This document shows positions 1 to 10,546 of a DNA stretch of 64,000 bases, one piece after another. The stretch is taken from NCBI GenBank assembly GCA_033964015.1, contig CM066913.1:6113169-6177168 (forward strand). Reading direction: 5' to 3'. The position numbers and the translations under genes are program-made. This DNA is from Scolanthus callimorphus (taxonomy: Eukaryota; Cnidaria; Anthozoa; Actiniaria; Edwardsiidae). The notes under the pieces are model-generated. The model searched no databases. It saw only the letters and a program-made list of their open reading frames with translations, and was not told the DNA's origin. How positions within the stretch are numbered: position 1 is the first letter of the stretch; each line of letters starts with the position of its first letter.

Positions 1-1611
1 AAATGTACACAAATGTATACCCCTTACACAATTAAGTCTCCCATTTTGAAGTTCAATGCCATTATTGACAAAATGTATTACAATATTACCATTGTATTAT
101 TGACACTTATATGAACTTCTGCCTTATCATGATAAGGCTGAATCTCAGTTTTTTTTTTTGCAGTGAATTACTTAAAACATATAGCATTGTGAATTATTGT
201 TATAGTGCTAAATTTATGAAATCATTTGAAAAATAATTATTTAACTTTAAACTTGATTAAATGCAAAAATGATTTCAGATGCCTGTCCAGATAATGTCTT
301 CTCATTTGCCATTATTTTCTTTAGCAGAAAATATTTTCCTTTTCATTTCTGTTTACTTTCAGTGGTGGATCCAGAAAATGGGCATTGGGTGCGAACGCAC
401 TCCCATTTGCCATTGCTATACAATGATTTTTGGCTTTTGAGTCATGCCTCTGGATTTGCTAGCTAGTCCTACTCCTGTTCATTGCTTATTGCTTTTGCAT
501 TCCTTTGTGAACGTCCAGGGATCTACTTTAGCCTAGGAGTGAAATTGGGTAATTGATAAGTAAATTTCTATTCTTTAAAAAAATATTCTTAAACACAGCC
601 TCAGTTTTCCAACAAACAAGAAGGTGCTATTATTATGTTTGCACCTTTAGATCTCATAACAATAAACTTTCCTGTGAAATTAGTTTTTTAAACTCATTTA
701 CTTCCTAATTATACCGTACGTTTCTTTGCTAAAGGAAAAGCCCATTACTAATCCGCAAAAAAACACATAAGCAAAGACAATATATAGCGTAGGAGGGACT
801 TCTCTCAGCATGACGTTATAGAAAGCCATTGGCCGTCTGCTGGAAGAAACACACTTTTTTTTAGCATTTTGTCTTAGACTTTCCGTTTTGTCAAAAGGAA
901 TTCTCGACGCTACAATTTTTTTTTTAAATACTCGTGCGGTACATCACAAAGTCTGCGGTACGTCCAGATGTTTCATGCCGCGTTTAAAGTCATTATGGAA
1001 TTTAAATTGAATTATGATAAATATTAATTCCGTAATATTCCAAAGCCGATGAAGCCCACTATTTTACCAATTAGACATTTCCTACGGGCAAATTCAAAAA
1101 GAGCCATTTATGATATTGTTCAGAAACCCCATTATGGCCTACGGCGGGTTTCATCTGACAGTAAGGCGTTAAAATAGCCTTAAATAAGCAAATAAATTAA
1201 GTACAAAACTTCTAGGCAAGAACAGTCTCTTTTCCCACCGAAGATCGATTTTTTTAATGTTTACTGTTTTCCAGTCAAATATTTTTTTATAAGAAAAGAC
1301 GGGAAAGAAGTACAAGAACTAGGCAAAGTTTCCCATGATACTCATTAAAAGTTTCTGAGAATTCTTCAAAAATTGATGGCCCCTGACTACTGCAATTTTC
1401 ATAATTCTGTGAACTCTAACGTAACTCTACGCCAACTATTAAACAAACCTCGGCTTGGCTTCAGCCATTGTACCAATGAGGTGCGACCTCTTCCGGGGTG
1501 ATTTGTTTAGTTCCATTTTGTCTAGTGTTTATTATGTGAGTTCGTTTTCCGTTATATAAGTCCTTCGCACGTTTCTCGTGCTTCAGCTGTCAGTCGCGGT
1601 GTTTCTATGTT
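1..1611. other. Non-coding flank, no gene seen
   Basis: I see no convincing exon here. Reading frames are short and lack splice context or recognisable protein. Around 359-400 the sequence starts CAGTGGTGGATCCAG, which resembles the inverted end of a fragment at about 51735-51875 (CAGTGGCGGATCCAG on the minus strand), so it is probably one end of an old hAT-like element. The rest is A+T-rich single-copy-looking DNA. Confidence 0.5.
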
Positions 1612-1819
1612 TTTTAGTATAATTACTCAAGTGATTATAAGAATTACCGTACGCTGATTGGTCGAGAGGTTCGTTTTCTCTCGCTATAATCACCTACAGT
1701 TATACATTGAAAGGATTGGGAGTGCGCGCTCGAGTTTTGTTATGATCGTGAAAAAGTCCACCAAAAACAAGTTTTTCTGTCTAAGAACCTTATGAATCAC
1801 TTGAGCAATTATACTAAAA
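1612..1819. mobile_element. MITE with TTTTAGTATAATT termini
   Basis: A 208-bp element is bounded by imperfect terminal inverted repeats of about 28 bp. The left end reads TTTTAGTATAATTACTCAAG and the right end is its reverse complement with a few changes. It has no coding capacity. This is a non-autonomous DNA transposon by structure; the superfamily is not clear. Confidence 0.7.
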
Positions 1820-1829
1820 CAATTAATCG

Positions 1830-1909
1830 CCTCAGGCTCCGTGATTATATCGGCGAGTAGTCACCTCGACTTCGTGACTATGATTCGCCGATAATCACGG
1901 AGCCTGAGG
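1830..1909. repeat. Short foldback (inverted repeat)
   Basis: CCTCAGGCTCCGTGATTAT at the left is matched by its reverse complement at the right end, with arms of about 35 bp including the ATCGGCGA segment. The unit lies 10 bp after the preceding MITE and can form a nearly complete hairpin. Confidence 0.7.
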
Positions 1910-2349
1910 TTTTGTTCATCGGTGTACAATTCTTTGTAAAAATTGTATGTTTCCTTAATTATGTCTTGTTGCTCTGTCACTGTTTCGTTGTTGTCTTTTG
2001 TCAACATTGTAATGTCTTGTTATAGCATTGAGATAAATAATTTATGTTCGAAAAAAGTAATAAACATGACTACGTTCTTTAATAACTAGAGAAAATGTTG
2101 GTTCCAAAAATAATCCTGCACGAAAGATGTTAAATAGATTTTGCACGTCATCACGAGGGAAAAAAATCCTGCCTACCCCCATTCTCTTATACCCAGAGCT
2201 CCCCGGCTCATCTCCTCACGGGGGAGGCTCTGGTGACAGCCACTGACGCATGCGCGAGATTTGATACAGAGACTCAGCCTCCCCCAGGGTCTTCTCCCGA
2301 ATCAACCGCCATTTTGAAAAACGACCGAGAAGACCCTGGGGACGAGGTT

Positions 2350-2457
2350 GATTTGAACGCAATCTCGTACCCAGAGCCCGTCATCTTTTTGGCCAGCGGC
2401 AAGATTGAATCTGGCCAAAAAGATGACGGGCTCTGGGTACGAGATTGATTTGAACGC
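2350..2457. mobile_element. Foldback element with 11-bp target duplication
   Basis: Perfect 36-bp inverted arms (2361-2396 and 2411-2446) are separated by a 14-bp loop. Both sides carry the direct repeat GATTTGAACGC (2350-2360 and 2447-2457). An 11-bp duplication is within the 9-11 bp range typical of Mutator-like elements, so this may be a very small MULE-type MITE; that assignment is inference. Confidence 0.75.
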
Positions 2458-3009
2458 CTTATTCAGATTGTTTCAAAAGCCAAATCACCAAATGACCCAC
2501 AATAAAGATTGGAGAATGAATCAAGTCGACAGCTGATGAAGTTTTAAACGCAACCATGAACTCACTTAAAAACAAGTGTCCCACATGGTATACGCGATCT
2601 TCAACAAGACCTATAAATACCTAGGCGGATATCTAGAGACCGTTAGTTCTTCACTACTCATTACAAGGGACGTCTATTTAATGGTCTGGTGGTCGGGCGT
2701 TCCCTCACCTGTAGGAGGATAGCGACTGTCGGGGCTGAAATCTCTGGCGTGGGCGTAAGAACCGAACGGTCGCCATACGACGCTTGAGCACCGTCTGGAA
2801 TGGTCCTCGTATTTTTGGTTATCCAAACGATCCAATTGATCCACTACCGTATTGATCCAAATACCGTAACACAACATCGGGCAGCGGCTTTTTCGAACGT
2901 GACTCCGAGTGAAAGTGATACTTCCCTGATATCTCACAGTTTTTGGGAATCTGCATTTTCGAATAAAATTATCCAATTAAAAGGAATGTTGTAGGGAAGC
3001 GGTGTGGTT
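2458..3009. other. Non-coding, nothing recognised
   Basis: A 100-codon minus-strand reading frame covers 2674-2976, but it has no family resemblance and no splice or initiation context that I can support. No RNA gene fold was recognised. Confidence 0.4.
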
Positions 3010-3014
3010 TGGGC

Positions 3015-4185
3015 TGTGGTTGCCAAGACTTCTAGAGGTCGCGGATACTCAAGCCTTAACAATCACAGGGTAGCGCGGTACGGTAGCAAAAGATTCGAAC
3101 TCCGCAAAATTGATTTACAAACTATTTAATGAACAATAATGATCTAAACCTATTGCGTTACTTATAGTCGGTAGCGAAATGACAATAACAGTAGCAGTAG
3201 TAGCGGTTGATATGAGATAGTCGCGGTAGTACAAATGCGGTTTACAATATGTGGATTGCGGATAAAGATGCGGGTTGCAATATGCGGTATGCGATTGCAG
3301 TATGCGGGTTCAAACTGAAATGTGAATACAACAAGTGTTAACCTAACTAACGAAATAAGTAAAACTAATAACAACTACAAGCATTAAACGTATTGATCAA
3401 TGAGACGTTTACATGTGTCATCCCGATATTGGAAAAGGGCAAAACTAATAAGACTACGCATCCTCCATAAGGCTTGATGCTGATTTCTGACACGTATATA
3501 CGTCAAGATATTGCAACTTTACAGCATATAGCTGATCTGGGAAGGGCTAAACAAGCTTTGGCCTAGTTATGATTATACTAAATACTATAACCTAATTTAA
3601 TACATGGAGTAGTGTTGCATTGAAACCTAAGATTCAGCACTCAATGTGCAACTGATTTCGTGACTAAAATGTCGATGACAATGATAATGGCGATCATAAC
3701 ATCAATAATAACTAAACAAGTACGTTTGCGAGATATAACATTGAACTTCACTAATTTCACATGTGCAACACTGGAAATAACTAAAAACAAGAAAAAGTGT
3801 AAAACTTACGTACTTTGGTTTTTACGCCCGTACAAAGATAGCGGTAGACGGTGATCCATGTGATCGTAGCGGATAGCAAATAAACAGAACTAACAAGAAT
3901 ACATGTTTTCGTTTGGCTATTTATGCCTCTTGAACTGGGCTGAACGTGTCCCATACTGGTAGCGGTGCGGAAGCGCTGCCTACGGCTTACCATAACGTAG
4001 CCAAAAGCAATTTCCTTGCGGCAAATTAAAGGCATAAAGAGGCGTAAATACACAAAACGTTATCTAAGCTGATAAAACTAATAATTAATAGTTATAAGGA
4101 AAGCACGTTCTGACAAAGCAGAATGATTGTCGAGTTTTCAAAATATTACGTAAAGGAAATGAATCGGGGCGTTTCAAAACTAACA
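3015..4185 (-). repeat. BEL/Pao 3' LTR (1,171 bp)
   Basis: This LTR is nearly identical to the copy at 10547-11662. It carries about 58 bp that the other copy lacks, near 3233-3291, where short TGCGG...CAATATG motifs repeat; loss by recombination between these small repeats in the other copy is the simple explanation. A 90-codon ORF inside (3781-4053, minus) is shared in shorter form by the other LTR and has no known resemblance. Confidence 0.93.
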
Positions 4186-4324
4186 TTCCGGCCCCTTAAA
4201 GGCGATAAATTGAGCCTTTACCCAATTTACAAACAAAATTTTGAAACGAAATCTATTTGATAATCGGATAATGTCCATTATTCAATGTCCTTTGCAATCG
4301 CTAAAAGTCCATAAACTAGATGAA

Positions 4325-7300
4325 CTATTGTTCTTCGTCTTTTGATGCCTCTAGTAATACAATCTTGTCAATAGGACGCACGAGTACTGATGTTCTTGTT
4401 CTCACCTTAGCTGAGCGCACTAACCCATCTTTGGTGCTTGGGTAGACTTCCAGCACTCGTCCTAGTGGCCACATTGACCGTGGTGAATGCTCATCTAATA
4501 GTAGCACGATGTCGTTGACTGACAGATTCCTCTGCACTTTATTCCACTTTTGGCGTTGCTGCAGAGAAGGTAAGTACTCTTTAATCCATCGTTGCCAGAA
4601 GAGGTTGCTTAGGAACTGCACTTGGCGCCATCTCCGACTGTACATGTCGTCCTTGGTGAAGACGCCAGGTGGTAGAGAAGTACCGGCTCGTAGCAGTAGC
4701 AGGTGATTTGGAGTGAGTGCTTCCAAATCCTTGGGATCGTCCGATACCTTGGTTATTGGTCTGCCGTTGATGATTGATTCTACTTCGCACATCAGCGTAG
4801 CTAATCCTTCATCATCCATCAGCTGTTCTTTGAGTAGCGCTCGCAGAACTTTTCTGACTGTTCTGATACATCTCTCCCAGACTCCTCCGTGGTGAGATGC
4901 TGCCGGTGGGTTGAATATCCACTTAACATTACGCTGAAGTAGATAATCATGAATCTGTTGTTGATTCCAACTGTCGACTGCCTCGCGTAGCTCCCTCTCT
5001 CCTCCCACGAAGTTTCCACCATTATCCGATCTGATTTCTTCAGGTGGACCGCGTCTCGCAATAAACCGACGTAACGCATTAATAAAGGACTCCGTGTCCA
5101 GAGAGTGAACTATTTCTATGTGCACTGCACGAATTGTTAAACATGTAAATAATACCCCGTAGCGCTTTGCAGTTGTCCGACCCCGTTTAACGTAAAATGG
5201 GCCGTAACAATCTACCCCTGTGAATGCGAAAGCTGATTTTGAAGGTGTTGTACGATTCTCTGGGAGACTTGCCATCTTCTGTTGCATAACAGGTGCTTGA
5301 CGCCTTCTGCAGCTGAAGCAAGAATGCAATAACTTGCGAACACTTGATCGCGCTCCAACTATCCAGTATTTCTCTCGAATTAGCGATAGAGTGTATTCTA
5401 CCCCTGAGTGCCCTGATGCGTGGTGATAGTAGTTAATAATTAACTTAGAAATATGGTGTTTCTTTGGTAGGATAATCGGATGTTTAGCTGAATGTGATAT
5501 AGGAGCATTTCGTAAACGTCCTCCAACTCTGATGAGGCCGTCTTCTAGCAGAATAGGGTCAAGATTGTGGATATCACTGTGTTGTTTAATCGTACAATTA
5601 CTGCTTGACGACTTTAACGCGTGCAATTCTTCCTTGAAACTTTGATGTTGCACACATTTCAAGATTATAACTTCTGCGTTGTGTAGCTCTGAAACGCTTA
5701 GCGGCGCGTCTTTCGTGGTTTTCTGACCTTTAGAGCTCTCGTTTGCTTTGCGCTGACTAACAAGTTGTCGAAGTTTGCTGATGTAACGCAATACTAAAGC
5801 CAAAACCTTTCTTAGGCGGGACCACGAGGAGAAGCGCTCGATCACCTTAGTCATGTAATCGTCTTCTTTGGGAGTAGCATTAGTAGCATTTACCTGTGGC
5901 GATTTCTTTACTTCAAGGTCTTCGTCGCTGACTTGACCAATTTCTACTGGTCGCTTAGGCCATGCGTTCTCGGGGAGTTTCAAGAAAGTGGGTCCTTGTA
6001 CCCAACGCACATCATTGATTAAGGCTTCAACTGACATACCTCTGGACGCATCGTCAGCAGGGTTGAGTGTGGTGTCTAAGTACTTCCATTGCGCAGGCGT
6101 GGACTGATCGAGTATGGCTGCCACTCGATTGGCTACGAATGTCTGAAATCTCTTATCCTTGTTCTCGATGTATTTCAGAACACAAGTACTGTCAGTCCAA
6201 AATGTTGAACCTTCTATTGGGAGGTCTATTTCTTGCCGAATCATACGATCAAGCCTTGTCGCTAAAACTGCAGCGGAAAGTTCCATTCTAGGGATAGTCA
6301 TAGTTTTCAATGGAGCTAGCCTTGACTTAGCCATAATGAGAGAGCAATGAATTCTGCCATCACAGTTTATAACGCGTAGGTATGAGACTGCGCCGTAACC
6401 TACAGTTGACGCATCGCTGAAGTGGTGTAGTTCATAATGGACATCGCTAAAGTCTTTTGGTTTGAAACAACGAGGAATTGCAAATTGTTCTAATTTCTTT
6501 AGGTCGATTAGCCAAGTTTCCCATTTCTTTTCACTTTCGTCATCTATTTTATCATCCCACCCTAGCGATTTCGTGTGTAAGCCTTGCAGAATGGCCTTAG
6601 CTGGCAGAATTGCAGGAGAAACGAATCCTAACGGATCGTACACTGAACTGATAATTGACAATAAACCTCTGCGCGTAGCTGGTCTGATTTTATGAGCAAT
6701 CTTGAACGTGAACACGTCGTCACCTACCGACCATTGTACTCCAAGTGCTCGTTCAGTAAGGGTCGCATTGTCCAGATCCAGGTCTCTAACCGAGGCTGCC
6801 CTAGCTGCTTCTGGTACTGAATTTAATACCGTCTTAGAGTTGGAAATCCACTTGGTCAAGTTAAATCCGCCTCGAGCTAGCAAATCTCTAAGTTGGCCGA
6901 CTAACCTAACTCCATCTTGTTCTGTCTCAACGGAACACAGACAGTCATCTACATAGAAATTGCGCATCACAGTCTTTACTGTTCCTGGATCGAAATCAGA
7001 CTTGTTGTCTTGAGCGGTTTTCTTTAAAGCATAATTTGCGCAGCTAGGTGATGATGCTCCTCCAAATAAGTGGACTAACATCTTGTATTGCTCTGGTTCT
7101 TTTTCCAGATCGCCCTCTGGCCACCATAAATACCTGAGGTACTTAGCATCCTCGTTTGGACGCACACGGACTTGATAAAACATGGACTCTATGTCCGCTA
7201 GAATAGCAATTTGCTTGTGTCGAAATCGAGAGAGAACACCTACAAGCAGGTTAGCCAAATCCGGCCCCTGATGCAGGTTACAGTTAAGTGAGTAGCCTCG

Positions 7301-9241
7301 ATACTTACAGCTACAGTCCATTACCACACGAACTTTGTCTGGCTTGGTTTCACTTTTTACATTGTGGTGCGGCAGGAAAAACACATCTGCTTCTTTGAGT
7401 TCTTCCTCACTAACCTTGGCTGCGTATTTCTTCACAACGAGATCTTCCATGAACTTGGTGTATTTCTCGTGCACTTGTGGATCTTTCCCCAACTTGTTCT
7501 TGAGGTAAGACAGTCGCTGCTCTGCTTGCACTTTGTTGTTGTACAGCACAGGAGGGTAGCATTTCCATGGCAATCCGATTTCATAGTGACCTTCTTTCAG
7601 GGTCGCGGTTGACTCCATCATTTCATAAGCAATCAGATCGTTTCTAGACATTGAGGCCCTTGGCTCGTAAACGGAGTCGTTGAATTCGTGGTTGCAAAAA
7701 TCTGCAAACTGCGCACTTAGCGCTTCATTGCTTTCAATGAAATTAGCCGAAGGAGAACTTTCTCCTTGTCTTCCTAGTGGGCCATTCAGAACCCACCCGA
7801 AAATAGTTCGGGTCGCGAAGGGACCGCCATTTTGACTTACTCGCACCTCTCTGGGCTGCAGTATCTCAGGCGCGTCGCTTCCAATGAGCAAGCCTATCTC
7901 TGCGTTAATCTTAGGGATTTTGATACCCTTTAAATGTGGCCAGCGGTTGACATCCTCCTGGGTGCCAATAGCATCCACTGAGACTGGCAGACTAGGTCTA
8001 GAATAAACTTTAGGTAACTTTGCCGATGTACCATCGCAGAGATCGCTTAGTTCTAGATTAATCAAAGAACACTCAATAGGCTTATTTTTAGCTTGCATAG
8101 TAGTCAGAGAGAGACTTGATTTCTCACCCTTTACCTTAAGCTTTTGTAGCAACTCTTCCGTACAGAATGAAGTGTTTGACCCTGAATCTAAGAAAGCATA
8201 CGTAAGAACCTTCTTACTACTTCCGCTTGCACTGACTTTTACAGGTACAACAGAAAATCCTACAACGGAAGATAAATTGCCTGTCGTCTCAAACGATTGC
8301 GTTTTAGCATAGCTGTTTGTTGCTGCTGGAGGATCAGTGGGTGATGTGCCCGGCTCACTTTCTTCAGTCGAGTGTGCTGTGCTGGCTGTTGCGTGGCTTG
8401 AAGGCTGGGCTCTTTCATTTTGTTCCTTTTGGTGCAAAAAGGTGGAGTGTTTCTTAATGCACCCGTCGATGCGGCAAAAGCTTCTCTTAGCGCAGTCCTT
8501 CACAAAATGACCTGTTACTAGGCAATTGCGACATAGCTTCTTTGCTTGCACTAACCTATATCGCTCGTTAAGAGTTAATCTCTTAAAGTCATCGCATTGT
8601 GAGAGCCAATGCTCTCTATCGCATGAAGGACACTTAGGGCGAGTCTTATTTTCATTGGGTTTTCCCGTTTGCTGTGGTGGTTTCCCTTCAGTACCAAATG
8701 AGCCTACACCTTTCCTAGGTTGTTTGACAGGGTTGCTTTTAGCTTGATCAGTTGTGATCTTGCCAAAGATAGGATGGTTTACTACCCTAGCCCTATTTTC
8801 CACAAATTTGGTTACATCTTTGATGTCTGGGTCCCTGTTTTCCCGTTGCATGATGGAATCTGTTATGTCGCGCCACTTGTTTTTAAGCGCATAGGGAAGC
8901 CGGTCTACTATTTTTCTCAAACTTTCTTGATTTTCTAGCCTGCTTATATATCCTATTTCGGTGAGCGTGTTTTTGCAGCTAGTCAGCTGAATGGATAGTT
9001 TCTGTAGAGCAGGTCCATCTTCGTTGCGGATGGGTGGACCATTCAGCACCTTGTCAATGCAGGCTGTAGCTATTTTGTAGGGCTGACCATATCTCTCCTT
9101 CAGTAGCCGTCTTGCTTCCTGATATCCCGTGTCTTCGCTCATCGCCAGACAAGATCGGACTAGCTCCTGTACCTGACCCTTGGTGTACTGAAGAAGGTAG
9201 TACAGGCGGGAACTCTGGCTAGTTGTCTTTTTCTCTATCAC
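4325..9241 (-). CDS. pol: BEL/Pao pol polyprotein (gag end, PR, RT, RH, IN)
   Basis: The ORF of 1,638 codons has no internal stop. Rough residue positions: a DUF1759-type gag C-terminal region from residue 1; Cys/His knuckles at about 203-260 (CPSCDREHW, CRNCLVTGHF); a retropepsin-like site FLDSGSNTSF near 350; reverse transcriptase with YVDD near 761; an RNase H segment FWTDSTCVL near 1014; integrase with an H-H-C-C zinc site from about 1271 (HHASGHSG); DDE residues in GVDCYGPF (about 1342), RSDNGGNF (about 1404) and HGGVWERC (about 1448); and a C-terminal module from about 1530. It replicates and integrates the element. The listed start codon is GTG, and the frame is open further upstream, overlapping the gag-like ORF, so the true product is probably made as a continuation of that ORF and not from its own start. 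Confidence 0.92.
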   Translation of the reverse strand: MIEKKTTSQSSRLYYLLQYTKGQVQELVRSCLAMSEDTGYQEARRLLKERYGQPYKIATACIDKVLNGPPIRNEDGPALQKLSIQLTSCKNTLTEIGYISRLENQESLRKIVDRLPYALKNKWRDITDSIMQRENRDPDIKDVTKFVENRARVVNHPIFGKITTDQAKSNPVKQPRKGVGSFGTEGKPPQQTGKPNENKTRPKCPSCDREHWLSQCDDFKRLTLNERYRLVQAKKLCRNCLVTGHFVKDCAKRSFCRIDGCIKKHSTFLHQKEQNERAQPSSHATASTAHSTEESEPGTSPTDPPAATNSYAKTQSFETTGNLSSVVGFSVVPVKVSASGSSKKVLTYAFLDSGSNTSFCTEELLQKLKVKGEKSSLSLTTMQAKNKPIECSLINLELSDLCDGTSAKLPKVYSRPSLPVSVDAIGTQEDVNRWPHLKGIKIPKINAEIGLLIGSDAPEILQPREVRVSQNGGPFATRTIFGWVLNGPLGRQGESSPSANFIESNEALSAQFADFCNHEFNDSVYEPRASMSRNDLIAYEMMESTATLKEGHYEIGLPWKCYPPVLYNNKVQAEQRLSYLKNKLGKDPQVHEKYTKFMEDLVVKKYAAKVSEEELKEADVFFLPHHNVKSETKPDKVRVVMDCSCKYRGYSLNCNLHQGPDLANLLVGVLSRFRHKQIAILADIESMFYQVRVRPNEDAKYLRYLWWPEGDLEKEPEQYKMLVHLFGGASSPSCANYALKKTAQDNKSDFDPGTVKTVMRNFYVDDCLCSVETEQDGVRLVGQLRDLLARGGFNLTKWISNSKTVLNSVPEAARAASVRDLDLDNATLTERALGVQWSVGDDVFTFKIAHKIRPATRRGLLSIISSVYDPLGFVSPAILPAKAILQGLHTKSLGWDDKIDDESEKKWETWLIDLKKLEQFAIPRCFKPKDFSDVHYELHHFSDASTVGYGAVSYLRVINCDGRIHCSLIMAKSRLAPLKTMTIPRMELSAAVLATRLDRMIRQEIDLPIEGSTFWTDSTCVLKYIENKDKRFQTFVANRVAAILDQSTPAQWKYLDTTLNPADDASRGMSVEALINDVRWVQGPTFLKLPENAWPKRPVEIGQVSDEDLEVKKSPQVNATNATPKEDDYMTKVIERFSSWSRLRKVLALVLRYISKLRQLVSQRKANESSKGQKTTKDAPLSVSELHNAEVIILKCVQHQSFKEELHALKSSSSNCTIKQHSDIHNLDPILLEDGLIRVGGRLRNAPISHSAKHPIILPKKHHISKLIINYYHHASGHSGVEYTLSLIREKYWIVGARSSVRKLLHSCFSCRRRQAPVMQQKMASLPENRTTPSKSAFAFTGVDCYGPFYVKRGRTTAKRYGVLFTCLTIRAVHIEIVHSLDTESFINALRRFIARRGPPEEIRSDNGGNFVGGERELREAVDSWNQQQIHDYLLQRNVKWIFNPPAASHHGGVWERCIRTVRKVLRALLKEQLMDDEGLATLMCEVESIINGRPITKVSDDPKDLEALTPNHLLLLRAGTSLPPGVFTKDDMYSRRWRQVQFLSNLFWQRWIKEYLPSLQQRQKWNKVQRNLSVNDIVLLLDEHSPRSMWPLGRVLEVYPSTKDGLVRSAKVRTRTSVLVRPIDKIVLLEASKDEEQ

Positions 9242-10326
9242 ATTCTCAAAGGCTCGGATGAAATCACAGTATTCCCCCGGTCTCCACTGAAGAATGTAAC
9301 ATCTGGTTGCGGTAGCGTGAGGGACATTATGGCCTCTTGTTGCTGTTGTACCAGTTGTTGCATGAACTGGTCACTGGGTGTTGGCTGTGGTGTGTACACT
9401 ATTGGGGGTAGGGTGTATCCCGGCCAAGGCGTGGCGTACTGGACTTGGGGCGGATGTGGAACAGCAGGCTGGGGCGTGACGGGTGCTTGCGTGACGGGCT
9501 GTGGCGTGACATGTGATGGTGTGACAGGATGTGGCGTGACAGGTTCTGGCGTGACAAACTGCTGCGTCACAGGTTCTCGTTTGACAGGTACTGGCTTGAC
9601 AGGTGGTGCTGTGTCAGGTTCTGGTTTGAAGCTGATGTCTGGTTGCGGGATCTCAGCCTTGGGGTGGGTAGTTGTCGTACTTGGAAACGCCCATGTAGGT
9701 AGCGTCATGGTACTTGGGATTGGACTGAGTTGGACGGGTGAATTAAGCATGCCAATCTCACGCGCCTCTGCTTCGGCGTATGCGCCTTCTTCAGCCTCTG
9801 CCTTCGCTCGCTCCATCTCAAGCTCCAGTTCCCGTTTCCTTTGCCGCAGTCTGAGCTCCTCAAATTCTACATCTTGGAGTCGCTTAAGGGTTGCCTGTTC
9901 AGCTTCTATCACAGCCTTCTTGGCTGACGCTCTCGCACGAGCCTCGGATAAAAGTGAACTCTTAGATGAAGATGCAGTTTGCGACACTGAGTCGTCCGGT
10001 CCTATCGATTCCTTCCCCTCTAGACTTAATCCTTCACCCCCTGCCATCCAAGTATTAACAGTTTTCTTTAGATGTTCTACCTTAGATGCTACTGAATCAT
10101 AGTAGTTCTGTGATTCGAAAATAGAAAGTTCTCCTTCTAATAGCGCATGAAATGCCATATGGCCTGCGGTAAACTGTTCAAATAGCTTAACAAGTTCTTG
10201 CATATTGCATGTAATAATATCAATGTCACCTAACGTACTGTTCGCCATTAGCGTTTTGATTTCTTTCATTTTCTTCGTGACGAGCGCCTTCGCATGTCCA
10301 CGAAACTTCTTAGCATTTGATTCCAT
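9238..10326 (-). CDS. gag: BEL/Pao gag-like N-terminal ORF
   Basis: The 362-codon ORF starts with ATG and has three visible parts: an alpha-helical N-terminus (1-100), a charged coiled-coil stretch rich in E, R and A (about 130-190), and a proline-rich tail in which PVT/PVTP units repeat (about 240-320). The DNA there shows repeated GTGACxGG-like units on the plus strand. The ORF ends at a TGA overlapping the pol frame. The conserved gag sequence appears to change frame at a run of five Cs on the plus strand (9274-9278), after which the pol frame carries the expected continuation. Most BEL elements encode one continuous polyprotein, so this is either a disabling one-base loss, an assembly error or a minus-one frameshift site. 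Confidence 0.85.
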   Translation of the reverse strand: MESNAKKFRGHAKALVTKKMKEIKTLMANSTLGDIDIITCNMQELVKLFEQFTAGHMAFHALLEGELSIFESQNYYDSVASKVEHLKKTVNTWMAGGEGLSLEGKESIGPDDSVSQTASSSKSSLLSEARARASAKKAVIEAEQATLKRLQDVEFEELRLRQRKRELELEMERAKAEAEEGAYAEAEAREIGMLNSPVQLSPIPSTMTLPTWAFPSTTTTHPKAEIPQPDISFKPEPDTAPPVKPVPVKREPVTQQFVTPEPVTPHPVTPSHVTPQPVTQAPVTPQPAVPHPPQVQYATPWPGYTLPPIVYTPQPTPSDQFMQQLVQQQQEAIMSLTLPQPDVTFFSGDRGNTVISSEPLRM

Positions 10327-10546
10327 CTCTATAGCGGATATTGTTAATTGCTCTAATATCTCTATAAACAGTCAATAAATCGCACAGATAAGTGAAACTC
10401 GATGATCGAATAACTGTCAACAAATCAAGTAGAATACGATACGAATAACAAGTCAAGTGTTCCTTGACGTCCAACAAATTGTTTGAATTCCTTCACAACT
10501 CAAACGTAGCAAAATGTCTATCCAACGTACACCAAATTTGAACTGA

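Noticed and set aside
2674..2976. 100-codon minus-strand ORF as a gene
   Set aside because: No family resemblance, no splice context and no initiation support.
3781..4053. 90-codon ORF in the LTR (also at 11282-11530) as an accessory gene
   Set aside because: The two LTR copies differ by indels that change its reading frame, and it resembles nothing known.
9317..10102. 261-codon plus-strand ORF opposite gag
   Set aside because: It is the antisense shadow of the proline-rich gag repeats; its Gly/Cys/Val-rich pattern is compositional.
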